A stretch of 64,000 nucleotides of DNA from Alcanivoracaceae bacterium (GCA_029213045.1 JARGPN010000006.1:62001-126000), one strand, 5' to 3'. Positions 9,476 through 19,425 are shown, counted from the first letter of the stretch. Numbers and translations: made by a program. The notes: generated by a model from the letters alone, not told the origin.

Positions 9476-12103
9476 ATGATTGCTCAGGAGTATAGACCAG
9501 CTGCCATGCCTTGGGTCATGTTGAGCATGGTTTCTTTGCCATTTTTCGTACTGATTTGGCTTCTTGTTACCTCAATTTCCGACCATTTTTCACAACATCG
9601 TCGTCTTGAAAAAATCGCAGATGTGTTTGTTTCCAGCCAGAGCGTGTTGGATTCCTTTGAAGATATGGCCGCGTACAGCTCAGCCCATATACTGATTAGC
9701 GACCAAGAAATAAATGAAAAGTTTGAAGAAGCCCGAGAGCGGGTGCCTGCGGCATTGGAAGAGTACCGCAATGCGCTATTAACGGTTGGAGATCCTGCCA
9801 ACTCAGATTATGCCCGCGTTCTTCAGCAGGATTGGGAAAACCTGGACCTCACCACTAGCCGCTCCGCAACCCTAGACCCGCTTGATGCCGTGTATCGTTT
9901 AATCGAACGAGTTTATCGTCCTTTGTCATCGCAGCTTTATTTCGTTGAAATCAACTCCGGTGAGCCACTGCGTGTTTCCGAATTGATGATTTTGGTGGCG
10001 GAGGACTTTCGTAATTTGCGCGAGCAGGTGACGACGCTGCATGCCCTTTCTGTGTATGTGGCGCTGCGTGGTGGTTACCTTGGCTCGGCGGACGCCACGC
10101 GCTTGGACAATGCATGGAACGCATTGAATGATGGTGCTCAAGGGTTGTCGCAGAAATTAGCGAGCCTTGGTAGTCGTGGTTTTAACGCGAGACAAAAAGC
10201 CGCTTTTCACCAAGCACTTGAGCAAATCGAGGAATATCTCGATTACGAAGAACAATATGTGCTTCTCGCAGATCGGGTAGACATTCACTGGCGTGAAGCA
10301 GATGAACAGGGGCGTCATGTCAGTTCTGTGCTGAGGAGCCTAAGCTCACAGCAATTAAATTTAGCCAGACAATTGCTTGCCGAACGTCGTGAAGAGCAAT
10401 TGATTCGCGATATTTTAATGTCGGTTGGTTTGTTGGCGCTTTATTTGGCAGTGGCGGGAATTGGTGTGCTGTTTTATCGCTCGCGCGAAAAGATGATGCA
10501 GGCACTAATGGAGAGTCGGACGAAAAGCCAGTTTCTCGCGCGTATGAGTCATGAAATTCGCACGCCGTTAAATGGTGTGATTGGGTTGGCCGAGTTGTTA
10601 CGAGAAACAAATCCGGATGCACGTCAGCAGGAATATATTCGTTTAATTGATAGTGCTGGTCGTTCGCTAGTGGGCTTGGTGAACGATATTTTGGACTACG
10701 CAAAAATCGAAGCAGGGAAGCTGCAAATTGAATCGACGCCGTTTAATTTGCGTGAACTGATTAGTGAAACGACGCAAATGTTTAGCTTGCCGGTACATGA
10801 TAACCGAAGCTTATTGTTGAGCTTGGTGAACGATGATGTGCCGATTGTGGTTGAAGGTGATCAGACGCGCATTCGACAAGTGCTGATTAATTTAATCGGC
10901 AATGCAGTGAAGTTTACGCACGACGGCTGGATTGAAGTGCGAGTGTCGTGTCGAAAATTTGACGGTAACGCTGTCACATTGCGGTTTGAAGTTCAGGATT
11001 CGGGTATCGGTTTATCGCCAAGCGAGCAACGCCAACTTTTCGCGGTGTTCAGTCAGGCCTCGGCCGATGTGGCGCGACGCTACGGCGGTACCGGCTTGGG
11101 GCTGAGTATCAGCCGAGAGCTGGTGCGTTTAATGGGCGGAGACATTGATTTAATTAGCGCCAGAAATTGGGGGTCAACCTTTTGGTTCGATTTGACGCTG
11201 CCGGTTGTTGAGCAAGATGGGGCGTCGGTGCCGCAGTTAGTACCGCTAACGGATCCTGTATTGTTGATTGATGTTAGTGGTTGTATGGGGCGTATTGTCT
11301 CTGCAGGCGGCCATTTATTCGATTCAGTGCGCACGGTCGCCAGCCTTGATGCTGCTTACGAGGCGCTTTCCAGCGACGATTCCTATGCTTTGGTGGTGAT
11401 TCACTATGATGGCTCTGGTGCAGCAGCAGGCGCCCCGCAGAGTTCTTCAAGCACGCCTCATGACGCGCAATATCTAGAGAGGTTATTGAGGCGGCTGCTA
11501 CCTCTCAAGTCGCAGCCTTTTAGGCTGGCAACAGGGGTGAAAGGACACCGAGTGGCATTTTCACTACCTGGAAATTGCGAAGTCGACAGCGTTATTACTC
11601 GCTCAGTATTTGATCTGGCGCAATTGCTGAATGTTTTTAGAGTGGACGGCGCGGAAACCACTTCGGCGGATACCTTAACGGCTGAAGTGACTGAGCTGGC
11701 TACGTTCCCCGATTTAAGGGTGCTTGTCGCGGAGGATAACTCCGTTAATCAGCTCGTTACCCAAGGTTATCTGCGTAAGCTTGGTATCAATTCAGAGCTG
11801 GCCGAAGATGGGCGTGCGGCAGTACACCGATATCGGGAGAGGCAAGGCAGGTTCGATGTCATTTTGATGGATCTGGACATGCCGCTGATGGACGGTCCGG
11901 CGGCGACTAGGCAAATTCGCGCGTTGGAAGAGGCGAATAGCTGGCCTCGACGCAGGATTTTGGCGCTAAGCGCCCATGCTCTGCCTGAATACAATGAGCA
12001 GGTGATCGCCGCTGGAATGGATGGACAGTTAGTTAAACCAGTGACTTTGCAGCAGTTGGCGGATGCTCTGGGGGAAGTTGATATCACCAGAGGGTCGGGG
12101 TGA
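9476..12103 (+). CDS. Hybrid sensor histidine kinase with periplasmic sensor and receiver domain
   Basis: Inner-membrane hybrid kinase of 875 residues. A first membrane helix (about 11-34) and a second (about 310-333) bracket a largely helical periplasmic sensor domain of ~270 residues. Then come HisKA with SHEIRTPLNG (phospho-acceptor His359), HATPase_c with NLIGNAVKFT, DSGIGL and GGTGLGLSI, a degenerate linker region where a receiver might once have been, and a C-terminal receiver with DVILMDLDMP (Asp799) and a K-P near the end. No response regulator gene lies beside it, so it is an orphan and must pass phosphate to a distant partner. Ligand unknown. Confidence 0.9.
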   Translation: MIAQEYRPAAMPWVMLSMVSLPFFVLIWLLVTSISDHFSQHRRLEKIADVFVSSQSVLDSFEDMAAYSSAHILISDQEINEKFEEARERVPAALEEYRNALLTVGDPANSDYARVLQQDWENLDLTTSRSATLDPLDAVYRLIERVYRPLSSQLYFVEINSGEPLRVSELMILVAEDFRNLREQVTTLHALSVYVALRGGYLGSADATRLDNAWNALNDGAQGLSQKLASLGSRGFNARQKAAFHQALEQIEEYLDYEEQYVLLADRVDIHWREADEQGRHVSSVLRSLSSQQLNLARQLLAERREEQLIRDILMSVGLLALYLAVAGIGVLFYRSREKMMQALMESRTKSQFLARMSHEIRTPLNGVIGLAELLRETNPDARQQEYIRLIDSAGRSLVGLVNDILDYAKIEAGKLQIESTPFNLRELISETTQMFSLPVHDNRSLLLSLVNDDVPIVVEGDQTRIRQVLINLIGNAVKFTHDGWIEVRVSCRKFDGNAVTLRFEVQDSGIGLSPSEQRQLFAVFSQASADVARRYGGTGLGLSISRELVRLMGGDIDLISARNWGSTFWFDLTLPVVEQDGASVPQLVPLTDPVLLIDVSGCMGRIVSAGGHLFDSVRTVASLDAAYEALSSDDSYALVVIHYDGSGAAAGAPQSSSSTPHDAQYLERLLRRLLPLKSQPFRLATGVKGHRVAFSLPGNCEVDSVITRSVFDLAQLLNVFRVDGAETTSADTLTAEVTELATFPDLRVLVAEDNSVNQLVTQGYLRKLGINSELAEDGRAAVHRYRERQGRFDVILMDLDMPLMDGPAATRQIRALEEANSWPRRRILALSAHALPEYNEQVIAAGMDGQLVKPVTLQQLADALGEVDITRGSG

Positions 12104-12225
12104 CATCTAATTTAAGTACCATGTCAGACAATAATGATTAATTCTTATTTTTAACATACATTTTGCAAACAAACTGACACAAAAGTCGTATAGTTTATCC
12201 ACTTGGAAATTACGGAGATAGGAAA

Positions 12226-12672
12226 ATGCGTTCCCTCGTTATCGCTCTCGCTGCTCTTTTACCGGTTGCGTCATTCGCTGCCGAGTCTACCAGTGATCGC
12301 CTCTGCGCTGCCGCCCTGACCGAAGGCGGTCTGGCTGCCGAAGTTGAGCAGATGATCGGCGTAGGTGCGTATCCGTTCCAGTCGGCGGACGAGCTGCTGA
12401 CGCTAGGTTGTGGTAACGGCAAGACGTTACTCGATAACTTGATCGTGAGTATGCAGGCGGAGAATCTTGAGTACGCCGTCATTGATATGGGCGCTAACGT
12501 AAATCGTCCATTAATGCAGCAGGAAGGTGGCAAGCTAACCTTGATGCAGTATTTGATTCAGCAAGCGGTGGTTGCGCCAAGTGAAGATGCGCGGGCTTTC
12601 GCGATGGATTACATGACTGAGCTGCGTGATGTGGATTTCAATCCAAATTTGATTTCATTGTCTATGAACTGA
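12226..12672 (+). CDS. Small exported protein, unknown function
   Basis: A 148-residue protein with a clear cleavable signal peptide (cut after SFAA, near residue 19). GGAGATAGGAAA lies just before the ATG. The mature part has two cysteines in its first half (RLCAAAL, TLGCGNG) that could form a disulfide, and a segment MGANVNRPLMQQEGGK followed by LMQYLIQQA that resembles a single ankyrin-like repeat. I do not recognise the family. It stands alone with its own terminator at 12714-12740. Confidence 0.75.
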   Translation: MRSLVIALAALLPVASFAAESTSDRLCAAALTEGGLAAEVEQMIGVGAYPFQSADELLTLGCGNGKTLLDNLIVSMQAENLEYAVIDMGANVNRPLMQQEGGKLTLMQYLIQQAVVAPSEDARAFAMDYMTELRDVDFNPNLISLSMN

Positions 12673-12713
12673 ATATCGGTGAGTTTATTAGTGCACAATT
12701 GACACTTAGTCAA

Positions 12714-12740
12714 AGCCCCGTGAGAACGGGGCTTTTTTTT
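12714..12740 (+). terminator. Rho-independent terminator after the small exported protein
   Basis: Perfect 7-bp stem AGCCCCG / CGGGGCT with a 6-nt loop, followed by eight T residues, 42 nt after the stop codon at 12672. Confidence 0.93.
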
Positions 12741-12782
12741 GCTTTGCTTTTCGAGGTTGCCGCTTGCGGGCGCAGGGCGTTG

Positions 12783-13379
12783 TTAAAGGTATACCTTTAA
12801 TTTTTCGCGTATTACTCGCTGAATACTGCTCACTTCCATTCGAGAGCGCTCAGTCAGACGGCTTGGAATAATTCTTTGCAAGTGCAAGGACGGATCGTCT
12901 TTACGAAATGCTCGCAAGTCACCCTTCGTGATAACGGGGAGAAATGGGTCGTTTTCTTTTTCGCGCTTCATAAGTGCCCAAAGCCCGGCTTTCAATGGAA
13001 CAGGGCGAATAATACGTTCGCCATTTCGCATCATCGGCAACGTAATATGTAAGCCTTCTTTATCTACCAGCTCTCCTGGAATAATGCTTATGCCCGTTGG
13101 GCGCACACTATTTTCAGGAATCCCGTTAAATGTGTCGTGATAGGCGTACGGATTTGGCAGAATGATCAAAGAGCGATCATCAGCCTCCGGTACACTAATT
13201 TCGTAGTTCGTATAAAGCTGCGAGACGGGGCCGCTGAAAACGCACAAGGTTTCTTGGAACTGCTGCACGAATTTAATAGCGCGCTGGTGGTTATTGAAAT
13301 GGCCAAGCTGCCAGATAAGGTGATCCGGTGCCTGCATCTCTTGAGAGCCTGATTCGAGCATTGCTGATCCCGTGGTCAT
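12783..13379 (-). CDS. Conserved hypothetical cytosolic protein
   Basis: A 198-residue soluble protein without signal peptide or membrane helix, which I cannot assign. The N-terminal half is mixed (HLIWQLGHFNNHQRAIKFVQQF), the middle holds many Pro/Ile turns (SLIILPNPYAYHD, PTGISIIPGELVDKEG), and the C-terminal 70 residues are strongly basic and helical (SRLTERSRMEVSSIQRVIREK), which might contact nucleic acid. The ATG at 13379 is used; in-frame ATGs at residues 7 and 15 are alternatives. It is divergent from hrpB across 154 bp. Confidence 0.65.
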   Translation of the reverse strand: MTTGSAMLESGSQEMQAPDHLIWQLGHFNNHQRAIKFVQQFQETLCVFSGPVSQLYTNYEISVPEADDRSLIILPNPYAYHDTFNGIPENSVRPTGISIIPGELVDKEGLHITLPMMRNGERIIRPVPLKAGLWALMKREKENDPFLPVITKGDLRAFRKDDPSLHLQRIIPSRLTERSRMEVSSIQRVIREKLKVYL

Positions 13380-13533
13380 TGTTAATAGACGTCCTGTCTT
13401 TGGTATCCCCCCAAAGTCTTACGAGGCTAGCACACATACTGAGCTGTAACTATCGGATTAAGTCGCATTTATGAGTACGCCTGTCAGTTTACAACTTACC
13501 CCTACGCAAAAAATTTCATTTAATATCAATTAG

Positions 13534-15981
13534 ATGTCGCTGCCTGTTGAAGTAATACTTGAATCGCTGGTCGCATCGCTATCAGATACGATGAATGCCG
13601 TATTGGTAGCGCCGCCTGGCGCAGGCAAAACCACGGGTGTTCCACCTAGGTTATTGCAGTCAAAGTGGCTTGCCGGACAAAAAATATTGTTGCTCGAGCC
13701 TCGCCGAATTGCCGCCCGCGCCGCCGCAATGCGGATGGCGATGCAGCGCGGTGAGGCCGCCGGCGATACGGTTGGCTATCGCACTAGGCTGGACACACGG
13801 GTTAGCTCGACGACTCGAATAGAAGTTGTCACCGAAGGCGTGTTGACCCGCATGTTGATGCAAGATCCTTCGTTAGAGGGATACGGTCTAATTATCTTTG
13901 ATGAATTCCATGAACGTTCCTTGCAAGCGGACACTGGGCTTGCATTGGTGCTTGAAGTGCAAAAAGTGCTGAGGCCCGATCTTCGGCTGTTAGTGATGTC
14001 CGCGACCTTAGATGCGTCGTCCGTTTCCCAATTGCTTGGTGATGCGCCGTTGATTCAATCTCCGGGGCGAAGTTATCCCGTTGATGTTGATTACCGCGCC
14101 CCCGGAAAAACAACAGCTTGGCTTGAGCATGCAGCGCAAGTGGTGATTAGCGAAGCCGCTAACACGGAAGGGTCGGTGTTAGTGTTTGTTCCTGGGCAAA
14201 GAGAATTGAGGCGGCTGTTGCGAGATATCAGCGGCAGGTTACCTGACGGTTTCACCTTGTACGGTTTGTATGGCGGCCTGTCTGCAGCAGAGCAAGACAG
14301 GGTTCTTGCGCCGGAGCCAGAGGGTCTGCGTAAAGTCGTTATCGCTACGGCCATTGCGGAAACATCTTTAACGCTTCCTGACATTCGCTTGGTTATCGAT
14401 ACCGGGTACCAGCGTTTACCAGTGTTTGATGCCGGTGCCGGCATGGGCAAATTAGTCACCAAACGGGTGTCTAAATCCGCTGCTGAACAGCGGGCAGGAC
14501 GAGCGGGGCGGGTCGCTCCTGGGCGGGCAATTAGACTTTGGGCGCGTTCAGAAACCTTGGCCGCCCACGCACCACCCGAGATTGAATCCGCCGATCTGGC
14601 GCCATTGGTGCTTGATTTGGCGCAGTGGGGTTGTCGTGATCCGAGCGAGCTCGAGTGGTTGAACCCGCCTCCGCAAAAAGCGTGGGAGCAAGCGGTCGGC
14701 TTGCTAAGTGTGCTTGGTTTGCTTGCAACCGACGGACAGCTAACGCCTCTAGGCTATCGTTGCCAGCAACGTCCTGTCCATCCGCGGTTGGCGGCGATGA
14801 TGGATTATGGCGAGCAGCTTGGCGTTGGCAGCCTAGCAGCGAAACTCGCGGTGCTGCTAGAGGCGCAGGCGCTGACTTCGAGTGGTGCGGATCTTCGCAA
14901 TCAATTGCCGCTTTTTGACTTGAGCAGTGATGCTCGTGGCTCAGGAAGTTTAAAGCAGGCGTTACGCGCCATTACAACAGGTGTTCAGCGAGACGTTCGA
15001 ACCGATATATCAATCGGTGAGCTGCTAATGGTTGCCTTCCCGGATCGCATTGCCCAGCGCCGCCCTGGCGGGCCGGCGCGCTTCTTGCTTAGTAATGGTC
15101 GCGGTTGCTGGCTGCCTGAAGATGATGCGCTTGCTGGCGAGCCTTGGTTGGTCGCCGCGTCATTGGATGGGCAGGCTCGTGAATCCCGTATCTATGCTGC
15201 GGCGCCAATAACATTGGCGGTTATTGAGTCGAAATGTGCCGATATCGTGAACGAGGACGAATTGTTCTGGCACGATGAAAGCGCATCGATGCGTGGGCTG
15301 CGTCATAGAAAGCTGGGAGCGCTAAATATCGCTAGCCAAACGCTAGACGTATTCGACGAGGCGCTACTGACGAAATGTCTTTTTGATGTGCTGCGCGACA
15401 AAGGTATGGAGACGCTGCCGTGGACGCCAGATTTGAGACAATGGCAGGCGCGCGTGCAACTAATGTCAGCGCTTGAGCCGGAAAAGTGGCCCGCTGTGGA
15501 TGATGAGGCTTTATTAAGCAGTTGTGATGTCTGGGCTACACCTTTTATGGCGAATGTATTGCGGTCACGCAGATGGCAATCTTTTTCGTTGCGCGACGCG
15601 CTGATGTCAATGCTCGATTATGCTCAACAGCAGTATCTAGACCGCCAGTTGCCAACCGTATTTACGGTGCCCACGGGGAATAACATACAGGTAGAATACG
15701 GCCAGCCCAGTGGCCCCGCATTACGTGTGAAGCTGCAAGAAATGTTTGGCCTGACGTCAACGCCGTCATTAGCGATGGGGCGTGTCCAGTTACAGCTTCA
15801 TTTATTGTCGCCTGCGCAGCGCCCCGTGGCAGTGACATCCGATTTACTGAGTTTTTGGGAGCAAGGCTATCCGCAGGTCCGTAAGGATTTGAGAGGTCGT
15901 TACCCTAAGCATCCATGGCCGGATGATCCGCTGAAGGCGATCCCGCAGCGCGGGGTAAAAAAGAAATCGCAGGAGTCTTAA
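13534..15981 (+). CDS. hrpB: ATP-dependent helicase HrpB
   Basis: DEAH-type superfamily 2 helicase of 815 residues, the usual HrpB length; its cellular role is poorly known, and in some bacteria it is linked to mRNA or envelope functions. Seen are Walker A PPGAGKTTG (near residues 27-35), the DExH box as DEFH (123-126), motif III SATLD, motif VI QRAGRAGR, and a C-terminal HrpB-specific half with RRPGGPARFLLSNGRG. It ends WPDDPLKAIPQRGVK, similar to the WPDDP...TRRGK ending of the family. The next gene begins 3 nt downstream. Confidence 0.95.
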   Translation: MSLPVEVILESLVASLSDTMNAVLVAPPGAGKTTGVPPRLLQSKWLAGQKILLLEPRRIAARAAAMRMAMQRGEAAGDTVGYRTRLDTRVSSTTRIEVVTEGVLTRMLMQDPSLEGYGLIIFDEFHERSLQADTGLALVLEVQKVLRPDLRLLVMSATLDASSVSQLLGDAPLIQSPGRSYPVDVDYRAPGKTTAWLEHAAQVVISEAANTEGSVLVFVPGQRELRRLLRDISGRLPDGFTLYGLYGGLSAAEQDRVLAPEPEGLRKVVIATAIAETSLTLPDIRLVIDTGYQRLPVFDAGAGMGKLVTKRVSKSAAEQRAGRAGRVAPGRAIRLWARSETLAAHAPPEIESADLAPLVLDLAQWGCRDPSELEWLNPPPQKAWEQAVGLLSVLGLLATDGQLTPLGYRCQQRPVHPRLAAMMDYGEQLGVGSLAAKLAVLLEAQALTSSGADLRNQLPLFDLSSDARGSGSLKQALRAITTGVQRDVRTDISIGELLMVAFPDRIAQRRPGGPARFLLSNGRGCWLPEDDALAGEPWLVAASLDGQARESRIYAAAPITLAVIESKCADIVNEDELFWHDESASMRGLRHRKLGALNIASQTLDVFDEALLTKCLFDVLRDKGMETLPWTPDLRQWQARVQLMSALEPEKWPAVDDEALLSSCDVWATPFMANVLRSRRWQSFSLRDALMSMLDYAQQQYLDRQLPTVFTVPTGNNIQVEYGQPSGPALRVKLQEMFGLTSTPSLAMGRVQLQLHLLSPAQRPVAVTSDLLSFWEQGYPQVRKDLRGRYPKHPWPDDPLKAIPQRGVKKKSQES

Positions 15982-15984
15982 CGA

Positions 15985-16770
15985 ATGTCCGAATTTGAAA
16001 CGATGCTCTCCGGTTGTTCCGCTAATAGCGCAACGATTTTGCCGGGCTGGGGGCAGGGACGAGCGACCTTTGGTGGTTTGGTCGCAGCGCTAATGTATAG
16101 AGCAGTATCATTATCTGTGCCCGCACCAAGACCATTGCGATCGTTAACGATCAGTTTCGTTGCCCCAGTTGCGCCAGGAAATATTGCTTTTGATGTTCAA
16201 TTACTGCGCGTGGGAAAATCTGCTAGCCAGCTGTTATGTCTTGCGAAGCAAGATGATCAAACCGTTGCTGTGATGCAGGTAAGCCAAGGCGACGCTCGTG
16301 ATTCTACAATATCAGTAGAGCCTACTGCGGCTGCTACATTTGCAGCACCTGAGCAATGCGTTGCACTGCCCTTTGCGCAAGGGATTACTCCTGATTTCAC
16401 GGGGCATTTTAATATGCATTGGGCAAAAGGCTCTTTGCCATTCTGCGGCTCGCCTGAGGCCGATATTGGCGGTTGGATTCGCTTTAAGGATGAGGTCGGC
16501 GTAGCCAATATTGAGCATTTGCTAGCGTTGGTTGATGGCTGGCCACCTGCGGTATTACCAATGTTTAAGCGTCCGGCTCCAATCAGTAGCTTAAGTTGGA
16601 CACTTGAGCTTTATGGTGATCCAAGCGTGCAAAAGGGTAGCGACTGGTGGCATTATCTCGCCCGCACGGACATTGCGCAGGAAGGTTACGCCGGTATTGG
16701 CGCTGAAATGCGCGACGCTCACGGTAATTTAGTGGCGATTAGCCGCCAAACTGTGAGCATCTTTGCGTGA
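15985..16770 (+). CDS. Acyl-CoA thioesterase family protein (double hotdog)
   Basis: A 261-residue protein resembling the TesB-like double-hotdog thioesterases, which hydrolyse acyl-CoA in the cytosol. Evidence is the early FGGLVAALMYRAV segment (as in GGYLAALALRAA of relatives), LRSLTISFVAPVAPG, and a second half with GGWIRFKD, LALVDGWPPAV and SSLSWTLELYGDP, each marking a hotdog helix or strand, plus the closing NLVAISRQTVSIF. Substrate length is unknown. Three nucleotides separate it from hrpB, so it probably shares that transcript. Confidence 0.85.
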   Translation: MSEFETMLSGCSANSATILPGWGQGRATFGGLVAALMYRAVSLSVPAPRPLRSLTISFVAPVAPGNIAFDVQLLRVGKSASQLLCLAKQDDQTVAVMQVSQGDARDSTISVEPTAAATFAAPEQCVALPFAQGITPDFTGHFNMHWAKGSLPFCGSPEADIGGWIRFKDEVGVANIEHLLALVDGWPPAVLPMFKRPAPISSLSWTLELYGDPSVQKGSDWWHYLARTDIAQEGYAGIGAEMRDAHGNLVAISRQTVSIFA

Positions 16771-16916
16771 TATTGTTTAAGCCGGTGAAATATAAAATAA
16801 CGGCTAGCAAATAGAAGCACATAAAAAATAGAGTCTTTCATCGGGCGACTAACATGTCGTCAGGTAACGGGGTACAGTTTTCGCTGTGTCTTTTGGGTTG
16901 AGAAAAGTATTCAGCA

Positions 16917-16934
16917 ACACGTCGATCGACGTGT
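16917..16934. promoter_or_regulatory. 18-bp perfect palindrome upstream of the electron-transfer operon
   Basis: ACACGTCGATCGACGTGT is a perfect two-fold palindrome 78 bp before the start of the first gene of the 17-30.7 kb operon. It has the size and symmetry of a dimeric repressor or activator site. The regulator is unknown; no regulator gene lies nearby. The rest of the 242-bp gap (16771-17012) shows only AT-rich sequence at its start. Confidence 0.55.
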
Positions 16935-17012
16935 GACGTTTAAGTTTGGCGACTTCGCATAGTGGGGTGCGAGTGAGCTGAGTTAGGCGGGCGTCTGAAT
17001 AGAGGGCAAAGG

Positions 17013-19424
17013 ATGGCGATCGTAGGTAGTGGCGTAAGTGATAGTGCAAAATACGAAATCGTTGTCATAGGGTCTGGCCCCGCGGGGCTAAGCGCTGCTG
17101 CTCGCGCTGCAGAGCTTGGCGCCTCCCATATTCTTCTCGAAGCCAGCGATCAGTTGGCGTTAACCATTCAGCGATACCAGAAAGGCAAGCACGTCATGGC
17201 GGAGCCTGGTTTTCTGCCGTTGCGCAGTGGTATCGAGTTTGATGCGGGCACACGTGAAAACATTCTTAGTAATTGGGAGCAAGGCGCTGCCAAACACAAA
17301 GTGAATGTGGCGTTTCGAGCTGAAGTTATTGCTATTACGGGCGAGAAAGGCGCGTTTGAAATTGAAACGCGACGGGGCCAGCGTTATCACGCTAAATCAA
17401 TCGTGTTGGCAATCGGTTTGCAGGGCAACCCGCGATTGCTTGGTGCGCCCGGACAAGAAGCGGATTTTGTTCAGTATCAACTTGATGATCCGGATGAATA
17501 TCGCGACGAAACGATCGTTGTGGTCGGCGCAGGCGACGCCGCAATTGAAAATGCGTTAGCACTCGCCACACACAACCGTGTGTATATTGTTAACCGTCGT
17601 GATGAATTCGCACGGGCCAAAGAAGGCAACCTTAATAAGATTACCGATGCGATAAATCGCGGAAAAGTGCAGGGCTTGTTTAACACCACTGTGAAAGAAG
17701 TTATTCACAAGGCAGAAGACAACAAGCCCGGCGTGTTGCTTTTGAACACAGCCGATGGCGAAGTGCGCATCCCGGTAAATCGTGTGATTGCTCGTCTCGG
17801 TGCCATCCCTCCGCGTGATTTTGTCGAAAAATGCGGCGTTCAATTTCCCTCCGATGCTCCCGCTGCTGTGCCAGAATTAAGTGCGCAATACGAGTCAAAT
17901 GTTACTGGACTTTACATTATTGGTGCGCTGGGTGGTTACCCGCTGATTAAGCAAGCGATGAACCAAGGTTACGAAGCGGTTGAATACATTCGGGGTAACC
18001 CGATCAAGCCAGTGGATCATGATCTTCTGGCAAAAAAATTCGCTGGCCTTCCGTTTGATTACGATGTCGAGGAAATGCTGGCGTTTCTGCGCAACGAAAT
18101 TTTATTATTTAAACCTGTCAATCCACTGCGTTTCCGAGAACTTATTCTTGAAAGCAACGTTTTCTGCCCGCCGCCTGGCGATGTTATTTTCGCGCGTAAT
18201 GATTACACCGATTCTTTCTACTATGTGGTAGATGGGTGGGTCGAAATCGTGGTCGATGAAGAAAAAGATACGCGTATTCGGGTTACGGCAGGCCAGTTTT
18301 TTGGCGAGATGAGTTTGATTTCTGGGCGCCGTCGAAGCGCCACGGTATACGCTGGCGAGTTTTGTGTGTTAATCGAAACGCCCCGTCGCTCGATGATGCG
18401 TTTAATTAACTCCATTGACGAAGTTAAGCGCCGCATTGACGAAGTGTTTATGTTGCGCGCCATTCACTCTCAATTCGCACCTAATTCTGATCTTAGCGAT
18501 TTAGGCGAACTGATTAGCTCTGCTGAGCTGCGTAACTACAATCGAGGTGAAGTGTTATTCGCCGAAGGCGAGGAGGGCGACGAGCTTCATTTAGTCCGAC
18601 GCGGCTCTTTGACCGTGTCGCGCTATATTAATGGACGCGATGTCGTGCTTTCGTATGTGCCAGCGGGTAAGTACGTTGGCGAAATGGGGCTGCTGGGTAA
18701 TATACGGCGCACCGCGTCGGTGCGTGCGGCGGTGCCTACCGAAACGGTAGTAATGAAAAGCGGACCGTTTCTGCAACTGTTGGGTCGCGATCCAGAGTTA
18801 AAAACTCAAGTTGAAGAGCAAATTCGTCAGCGTTTAAGTCTCAACTCCCGTATTGAAGCCGGCGGCGAAGGCGGGGAGCTTCTGTCATTTCTAATGGCGC
18901 AAGGTCTGGGTGAAGCGACAGACGTTTTATTGATTGATGAGTCTTTGTGTATTCGCTGCGATAACTGCGAAAAAGCCTGCGCCGATACGCACGAAGGCAC
19001 GTCGCGTTTAGATCGTGAAGCCGGACCAACCTATGCGCAAATTCACGTTCCCACTTCTTGCCGTCATTGCGAACATCCTCACTGCATGAAAGATTGCCCG
19101 CCGGACGCGATTAGTCGTAATGCCAGCGGTGAAGTGACTATCGCAGACAACTGTATTGGTTGCGGCAACTGTGAAAGTAATTGTCCGTATGGCGTAATTC
19201 AAATGGCTTACCCAGGCAATAAGCAGCCCTCGGTCTGGTCGCGGATATTATTTGGCTCAGAAGCGAAAACAACAAAAAGTGCTGACGCGCAAAAGCGCGC
19301 GGTAAAGTGCGATATGTGTACATCGCTGAAGGGTGGCCCGGCCTGCGTACGAGCCTGTCCTACCGGTGCCGCTATTCGTACAAGTCCTGAAAATTTTGTT
19401 GATTTGATTAAGCGAGGAGGCTGA
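17013..19424 (+). CDS. NADPH-flavin oxidoreductase fused to two cNMP-binding domains and a 4x[4Fe-4S] ferredoxin
   Basis: A soluble 803-residue fusion. Residues ~15-330 are a thioredoxin-reductase-like flavoprotein: FAD loop VIGSGPAGLSAAA, NAD(P) loop VVVGAGDAAIEN, and NRRDEFARAK whose arginines suggest NADPH. No CXXC disulfide is seen there, so electrons probably do not go to a thiol. Residues ~368-450 and ~505-575 are two cyclic-nucleotide-binding domains with intact phosphate cassettes (FGEMSLISGRRRSATV; GEMGLLGNIRRTASV). From Cys646 on there are four Cys clusters of the DmsB/NrfC ferredoxin type. The likely role is NADPH oxidation with cNMP control, feeding the membrane cytochrome encoded 1 nt downstream. 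GAGGG lies 6 nt before the ATG. The domain calls are firm; the role is inferred. Confidence 0.9.
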   Translation: MAIVGSGVSDSAKYEIVVIGSGPAGLSAAARAAELGASHILLEASDQLALTIQRYQKGKHVMAEPGFLPLRSGIEFDAGTRENILSNWEQGAAKHKVNVAFRAEVIAITGEKGAFEIETRRGQRYHAKSIVLAIGLQGNPRLLGAPGQEADFVQYQLDDPDEYRDETIVVVGAGDAAIENALALATHNRVYIVNRRDEFARAKEGNLNKITDAINRGKVQGLFNTTVKEVIHKAEDNKPGVLLLNTADGEVRIPVNRVIARLGAIPPRDFVEKCGVQFPSDAPAAVPELSAQYESNVTGLYIIGALGGYPLIKQAMNQGYEAVEYIRGNPIKPVDHDLLAKKFAGLPFDYDVEEMLAFLRNEILLFKPVNPLRFRELILESNVFCPPPGDVIFARNDYTDSFYYVVDGWVEIVVDEEKDTRIRVTAGQFFGEMSLISGRRRSATVYAGEFCVLIETPRRSMMRLINSIDEVKRRIDEVFMLRAIHSQFAPNSDLSDLGELISSAELRNYNRGEVLFAEGEEGDELHLVRRGSLTVSRYINGRDVVLSYVPAGKYVGEMGLLGNIRRTASVRAAVPTETVVMKSGPFLQLLGRDPELKTQVEEQIRQRLSLNSRIEAGGEGGELLSFLMAQGLGEATDVLLIDESLCIRCDNCEKACADTHEGTSRLDREAGPTYAQIHVPTSCRHCEHPHCMKDCPPDAISRNASGEVTIADNCIGCGNCESNCPYGVIQMAYPGNKQPSVWSRILFGSEAKTTKSADAQKRAVKCDMCTSLKGGPACVRACPTGAAIRTSPENFVDLIKRGG

Positions 19425-19425
19425 T

